Source of the DNA: Ariolimax columbianus
Taxonomy: Eukaryota > Mollusca > Gastropoda > Stylommatophora > Arionidae
Reading direction: 5' to 3'
Assembly (NCBI GenBank): GCA_036924085.1
Contig: JAVGWX010000007.1
Span: 104,148,138-104,212,137, forward strand
DNA: 64,000 nt
A program made the position numbers and the translations under genes. The notes under the pieces are model-generated. The model did no database searches and was not told the origin of the DNA. It worked only from the letters and a program-made list of their open reading frames with translations. Shown piece after piece: positions 59,487 through 64,000 of this stretch; positions within the stretch are counted from its first letter, which is position 1, and the number at the start of each line of letters is the position of its first letter.

Positions 59487-60036
59487 AGCCTTTACATTCT
59501 GTCCTACAATCATTTATATCTGCTAAACATTCTGTCCTACAATCATTTATATCTGCTAAACATTTTGTCCTACAATCATTTATATCTGCTAAACATTTTG
59601 TCCTACAATCATTTATATCTGCTAAACATTCTGTCCTACTCATTTATATCTGCTAAACATTCTGTCCTACAATCATTTATATCTGCTAAACATTCTGTCC
59701 TACTCATTTATATCTGCTAAACATTCTGTCCTACAATCATTTATATCTGCTAAACATTCTGTCCTACAATCATTTATATCTGCTAAACATTCTGTCCTAC
59801 TCATTTATATCTGCTAAACATTCTGTCCTACTCATTTATATCTGCTAAACATTCTGTCCTACAATCATTTATATCTGCTAAACATTCTGTCCTACAATCA
59901 TTTATATCTGCTAAACATTCTGTCCTACACTCATTTATATCTGCTAAACATTCTGTCCTACAATCATTTATATCTGGTAAACATTTTTTCCTGCAATCAT
60001 TTATATCTGGTAAACATTTTGTCTTACAATCATTTA
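59487..60036. repeat. 33-bp minisatellite at the LEO1 acceptor
   Basis: About 17 units with CATTCTGTCCTACAATCATT and TATATCTGCTAAA. A shorter form lacks three bases (CCTACTCATT). It begins ~20 bp upstream of the acceptor, so it lies where the branch point should be. Confidence 0.95.
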
Positions 60037-60038
60037 TA

Positions 60039-61000
60039 TGTGGCAGTTCCAGCTGGAGCATGGGCGTTTAGGGCAGGGAAGATTAGGTTGGCGACTGTGT
60101 TCGCTAACAATTAAAGGCTGCCTGAATGCGTTGGACGAATGCAGGTCACGCCAGGGTCAAGCACAGTTTTGACACTAGGTCGACAAGGAAATGATGGGTT
60201 AGGAACATGTTAGATAGAAGACTTTGTCTGGTACGGGGTTAGGTGTTGGAGCTGACCACTCTGGTGTCAGACTTAAGGAGGACAGGAGTTCTTGACAATC
60301 TAATAATAGGACAGGCTACCACATTTAGAATGACAGTGACTCATGGATAGACAGCCAATAACATTTTAAATGGGCTAGTTCTAAATTGGAGTGATAGCTA
60401 AATCAGCCAACCCATAGAAGACCATTGGACAGCCATGTTGTTGCTTGCCCCTAAACAATACACTACAGAGATAAATTTGGGAGGCTGGCAGGAAGACTGG
60501 GAGTTGAGTCTGGAGGTGAGAGAGTTTACAGGGTGGTTGTACCATCATACACCTCGAGTTTGGCCAGTCGCGCTCAATAGGTGCTTATGATGGACACCCT
60601 GTCAACAGTACGAGATCTGATTGTGTGTGAACATACAATTTGTCTAAGTACGAGAATTGATTGTGTGTGAGTGCACAGATCGAGTGAGTACGTGATCTAA
60701 TTATATGTGAGTGCACAATCGACTGAGTACGTGATCTGATTATATGTGAGTGCACAGATTGACTGAGTACGTGATTCGATTATATGCGAGTATGTGATCC
60801 GATTATATGTAAGTACGTGATCTGATTATATCTGAGTGCACAGATCGACTGAATACATCATCTGATCGTGAAGACAAGTTTGTGATTGTGTGTTGAGAGT
60901 GCAGATAGAGAACGGAGAGCTAACTAGAGCCATTAAGTTGTGGCTAGAATAATTCTTGAGGTTGTCAAGTATTGTTGTTGCAGGTATAGACTTAGAATCT
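60039..61000 (+). mobile_element. Third, diverged LTR copy (right end unclear)
   Basis: Starts TGTGGCAGTTCCAGCTGGAG and continues GGGCGTTTAGGGC, matching the solo LTR start (TGTAACAGTTCCAGC...GAGCGTTTAGGGG). Further blocks match in order: CTGAATG..., ACACTAGGTCGACAA, GATGGGTTAGG, TAGGTGTTG..GACCACT, GGCCAGTCGC, and GAAGACAAGTTT...GTGTGTTGAG...GTGCAG. Inside (60600-60860) it carries its own degenerate ~43-bp repeat with GAGTACGTGATCTGATTATA. The homologous right end could not be placed; a 49-bp array begins at 61051. Confidence 0.65.
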
Positions 61001-61050
61001 GGTTTTTGTTAATGTAGTTACAGAAATAACATCAGCAACAACAGCTTGTA

Positions 61051-62415
61051 TTTTCTGTGGTAGTTGAATATATATCATGATTATTTAGTTGAGAAGTTCT
61101 TTTCTGTGGTAGTTGAATATATTTCATGATTATTTAGTTGAGAAGTTCTTTTCTGTGGTAGTTGAATATATATCATGATTATTTAGTTGAGAAGTTCTTT
61201 TCTGTGGTAGTTGAATATATATCATGATTATTTAGTTGAGAAGTTCTTTTCTGTTGTAGTTGAATATATTTCATGATTATTTAGTTGAGAAGTTCTTTTC
61301 TGTGGTAGTTGAATATATATCATGATTATTTAGTTGAGAAGTTCTTTTCTGTGGTAGTTGAATATATATCATGATTATTTAGTTGAGAAGTTCTTTTCTG
61401 TTGTAGTTGAATATATTTCATGATTATTTAGTTGAGAAGTTCTTTTCTGTGGTAGTTGAATATATATCATGATTAGTTGAGAAGTTCTTTTCTGTGGTAG
61501 TTGAATATATATCATGATTATTTAGTTGAGAAGTTCTTTTCTGTGGTAGTTGAATATATATCATGATTATTTAGTTGAGAAGTTCTTTTCTGTGGTAGTT
61601 GAATATATATCATGATTATTTAGTTGAGAAGTTCTTTTCTGTGGTAGTTGAATATATATCATGATTATTTAGTTGAGAAGTTCTTTTCTGTTGTAGTTGA
61701 ATATATATCATGATTATTTGAGAAGTTCTTTTCTGTGGTAGTTGAATATATATCATGATTATTTAGTTGAGAAGTTCTTTTCTGTGGTAGTTGAATATAT
61801 ATCATGATTATTTAGTTGAGAAGTTCTTTTCTGTGGTAGTTGAATATATATCATGATTATTTAGTTGAGAAGTTCTTTTCTGTGGTAGTTGAATATATAT
61901 CATGATTATTTAGTTGAGAAGTTCTTTTCTGTGGTAGTTGAATATATATCATGATTATTTAGTTGAGAAGTTCTTTTCTGTGGTAGTTGAATATATATCA
62001 TGATTATTTAGTTGAGAAGTTCTTTTCTGTGGTAGTTGAATATATATCATGATTATTTAGTTGAGAAGTTCTTTTCTGTTGTAGTTGAATATATATCATG
62101 ATTATTTGAGAAGTTCTTTTCTGTGGTAGTTGAATATATATCATGATTATTTAGTTGAGAAGTTCTTTTCTGTGGTAGTTGAATATATATCATGATTATT
62201 TAGTTGAGAAGTTCTTTTCTGTGGTAGTTGAATATATATCATGATTATTTAGTTGAGAAGTTCTTTTCTGTGGTAGTTGAATATATATCATGATTATTTA
62301 GTTGAGAAGTTCTTTTCTGTGGTAGTTGAATATATATCATGATTAGTTGAGAAGTTCTTTTCTGTGGTAGTTGAATATATATCATGATTATTTAGTTGAG
62401 AAGTTCTTTTCTGTT
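61051..62415. repeat. 49-bp minisatellite, about 28 copies
   Basis: Units contain TTTTCTGTGGTAGTTGAATA and TATATCATGATTATTTAGTT. Variants (CTGTTGTAG, ATATTTCATG, loss of TTTA) recur in the same order, so multi-unit blocks were duplicated. Confidence 0.95.
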
Positions 62416-62810
62416 GTTGATATTGTGCAACAATTATTCTTGTTAAGAAATGATATTATTTTGTTATATGGTCAGCTATAGTGTTTACGGTGTTTTGCTA
62501 TGTTGAAGTCGTATCGTGGTGCAGATATATGTTGTAACTCTTAAGATAAGTAAAATACTCAACTTAAAAGCCTTACGCTGCCACATCTACTCAACAACAT
62601 TTTGTCCCACAAACATTTATATCAACTCAACAACATTTTGTCCCCATCCTAGGCCCAGTGGGTAACAAGCTCTCCTCCTGATGTATAGTGAAAGTTCTAG
62701 TGGAGTGCATGGTAGCCTGGTATTGACGTTTTCTAACGTTCATTCTTTATTCTGAGCCTACCAATGCTTTGCCTTGTCTGCATAAACAACTGCATCACTT
62801 ACCAATGATA
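62416..62810. other. Unique intronic sequence
   Basis: A short repeat of CAACATTTTGTCCC with CTCAACAA occurs near 62590-62645. No element recognised. Confidence 0.5.
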
Positions 62811-63212
62811 AGTCCCCTATGACTGATGCCAGCAATCACAAGTCACCTATGACTGATGCCAGCAATCACAAGTCCCATATGACTGATACCAGTAATGACA
62901 AGTCCCATATGACTGATACCAGTAATGACAAGTCCCATATGACTGATACCAGTAATGACAAGTCCCATATGACTGATGCCAGTAATGACAAGTCCCATAT
63001 GACTGATACCAGTAATGACAAGTCCCATATGACTGATGCCAGCAATGACAAGTCCCATATGGCTGATGCCAGTAATGACAAATCCCATATGACCGATACC
63101 AGTAATGACACGTCCCATATGACTGATACCAGTAATGACACGTCCCATAGAAATGATGCCAGCAATGACAAGTCCCCTATGACTGATGCCAGCAATGACA
63201 AGTCCCCTATGA
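62811..63212. repeat. 30-bp minisatellite at the LEO1 donor
   Basis: About 13 units with CCCATATGACTGATACCAGT and AATGACAAGT. Open frames on both strands (MTDTSNDKSH) reflect the 30-bp period. It ends ~34 bp from the donor of the 63247 exon. Confidence 0.95.
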
Positions 63213-63246
63213 AAATGATTATGCCCTTCCCACTCTATCTCCTCAC

Positions 63247-63382
63247 CTTTATCATTTCACTTCTGTTTGCCTCCGGGTCTAGACCTGTAATAGGTAGTAC
63301 CTTGACCTTTTGTGTCTTGGTTGACCGGTCAGCTAAGGACATTGTCATCTTACGATGGGTGAACGAGTCAGTGGAATGAGGC
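63247..63382 (-). CDS. LEO1: LEO1, internal exon (conserved LEO1 domain)
   Basis: A 136-bp exon with the acceptor ACATTCATTCTACAG (minus strand) and the donor GTGAGG at 63246. The first base completes an Arg codon. Then come [40 protein letters not shown] and SEMIK, ending in phase 0 in front of KEEE of the next exon. This reproduces the FRPHSTDS.THRKMT.SLADR...EMIKKEEE order of LEO1. LEO1 is a nuclear subunit of the PAF1 complex (with PAF1, CTR9, CDC73 and RTF1), which travels with RNA polymerase II and supports elongation and co-transcriptional histone modification. The upstream exons, including the N-terminal part, must lie to the right of the window. Confidence 0.95.
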
Positions 63383-63539
63383 CTGTAGAATGAATGTTCA
63401 AATATGAAGTCACAATTGTGGTAAACATGTACAAGAATAATCAACTGTACACTAGTTAAATGTACAAGAATAATCAAATGTACAAGAATAATCAAATGTA
63501 CACAAGTTAAATGTACAAGAACAACTGAATATTGTCAGG

Positions 63540-63748
63540 AGTAACTGCGTCAACACCTCAAAAATCAAATGTGGTTTCCTATCAGCTCTCACCGTTATTA
63601 AGACACAAACACATTCGAATGAAGACAAAGAAACAGCTGATAAACAGAATTTGTATACCAACTCACCGCTACAATGTCAGACATGGACTCTCACCAAGGC
63701 ACAAGAAAGAAAAATCATGGTATGCGAAACAAGGTGTTTGAGAAAGGC
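63540..63748 (+). pseudogene. LINE reverse-transcriptase C-terminal scrap
   Basis: VSYQLSPLLRHKHIRMKTKK then QLINRICIPT in one frame, and after a shift near 63660 QTWTLTKAQERKIMVCETRC in another. LLRHK.I...TK.QLI...I.PT and the (C/S)QTWTLT...E.RCLR block are typical of the region after the RT catalytic core in a common animal LINE type. A CTTCTTCTTCTTC tract breaks it at ~63750. It lies in the LEO1 intron upstream of the 63382 exon, opposite to the gene. Confidence 0.65.
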
Positions 63749-64000
63749 TGGACAGAGTTCTTCTTCTTCTTCATCGTACGCTGTTTACAGCGATATTTAC
63801 GTTGCACTGTTTTATTTTGTTAAGCCTGTGGCTCAGTGCATCTGATTTCAACAGGCGTTTCTGTAGGGATGCCCTCCTTAGCCTTTGGCTGTCCCCAGCC
63901 TATCTGCAAGGCAGCAGTTGTTTTTGGTCAGAGTTGTCTCTCTTAGGGAAGTTGTCTTGCAGGACTATCGAGTCTTCCCTACTCGTGTCTATAGGGTTTG
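63749..64000. other. Window end: (TTC)n tract and unassigned sequence
   Basis: A (TTC)5 tract is followed by ATCGTACGCTGTTTACAGCG, which contains the inverted repeat CGCTGT-TT-ACAGCG. It may be the tail of a minus-strand retroelement with a (GAA)n end. No coding sequence recognised. It should be intronic to LEO1. Confidence 0.35.

Noticed and set aside
62819..63379. Plus-strand 186-codon ORF with MTDTSNDKSH repeats
   Set aside because: A 30-bp repeat shadow. Its right end is simply the antisense of the LEO1 exon at 63247-63382.
1..64000. tRNA, rRNA or other structured RNA genes
   Set aside because: I looked for tRNA A/B-box pairs and strong conserved hairpins and found none that I could support by eye.

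Overview
The window looks like a stretch of animal nuclear DNA, most likely a mollusc (gastropod-like) or another lophotrochozoan. The reasons are spliced metazoan exons (LEO1 and an usherin-like protein), non-LTR retrotransposon relics of the I/Jockey-like and CR1/L2-like kinds, LTR-retrotransposon pieces, and a very high load of tandem repeats. There are no bacterial operons, phage genes, CRISPR arrays or recognisable tRNA/rRNA genes. Family names come from motif recognition by eye. Nothing was searched against a database.

Layout. 1-11.85 kb: many short minisatellites (unit 21-61 bp). Among them lie one probable host exon (4283-4595, minus, usherin-like N-terminus), two diverged copies of a dispersed element core (3284-3530 and 6552-6776), each followed by an A/C-rich simple repeat, and the C-terminal end of a LINE ORF2 (7202-7513). 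11.85-17.54 kb: a LINE whose endonuclease domain is split by a 4.4-kb array of 30/32-bp units; the unit is itself a piece of that endonuclease gene. The reverse transcriptase is missing. 18.15-40.34 kb: one 22-kb satellite of about 690 monomers of 32 bp with clear higher-order duplications. 40.7-48.99 kb: a GA-rich composite array, a minus-strand LTR-retrotransposon remnant (940-bp LTR plus a zinc-knuckle ORF), a CR1-like endonuclease fragment, a second LTR-like piece and further minisatellites. 49.4-52.55 kb: a decayed CR1/L2-like reverse transcriptase, then a minus-strand LINE RNase H fragment cut by a solo LTR with a 4-bp target duplication. 52.7-54.6 kb: minisatellites.

54.6-63.4 kb (minus strand) is the most informative region: the last four coding exons of LEO1, a subunit of the PAF1 transcription-elongation complex. 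Exon joins are in phase and the peptide follows the known LEO1 C-terminus. Its three introns are filled mostly with minisatellites that start within roughly 10-45 bp of the splice sites. One array is built from the exon-intron junction itself, so the 5' splice site is repeated about 13 times. Another repeats a perfect consensus 5' splice site in every unit. A third overlaps the stop codon.

Overall theme: tandem arrays have been seeded inside identifiable functional sequence (a LINE endonuclease, splice donors, a stop codon, possibly an LTR). In several cases the parent sequence of the array can be read at its edge.
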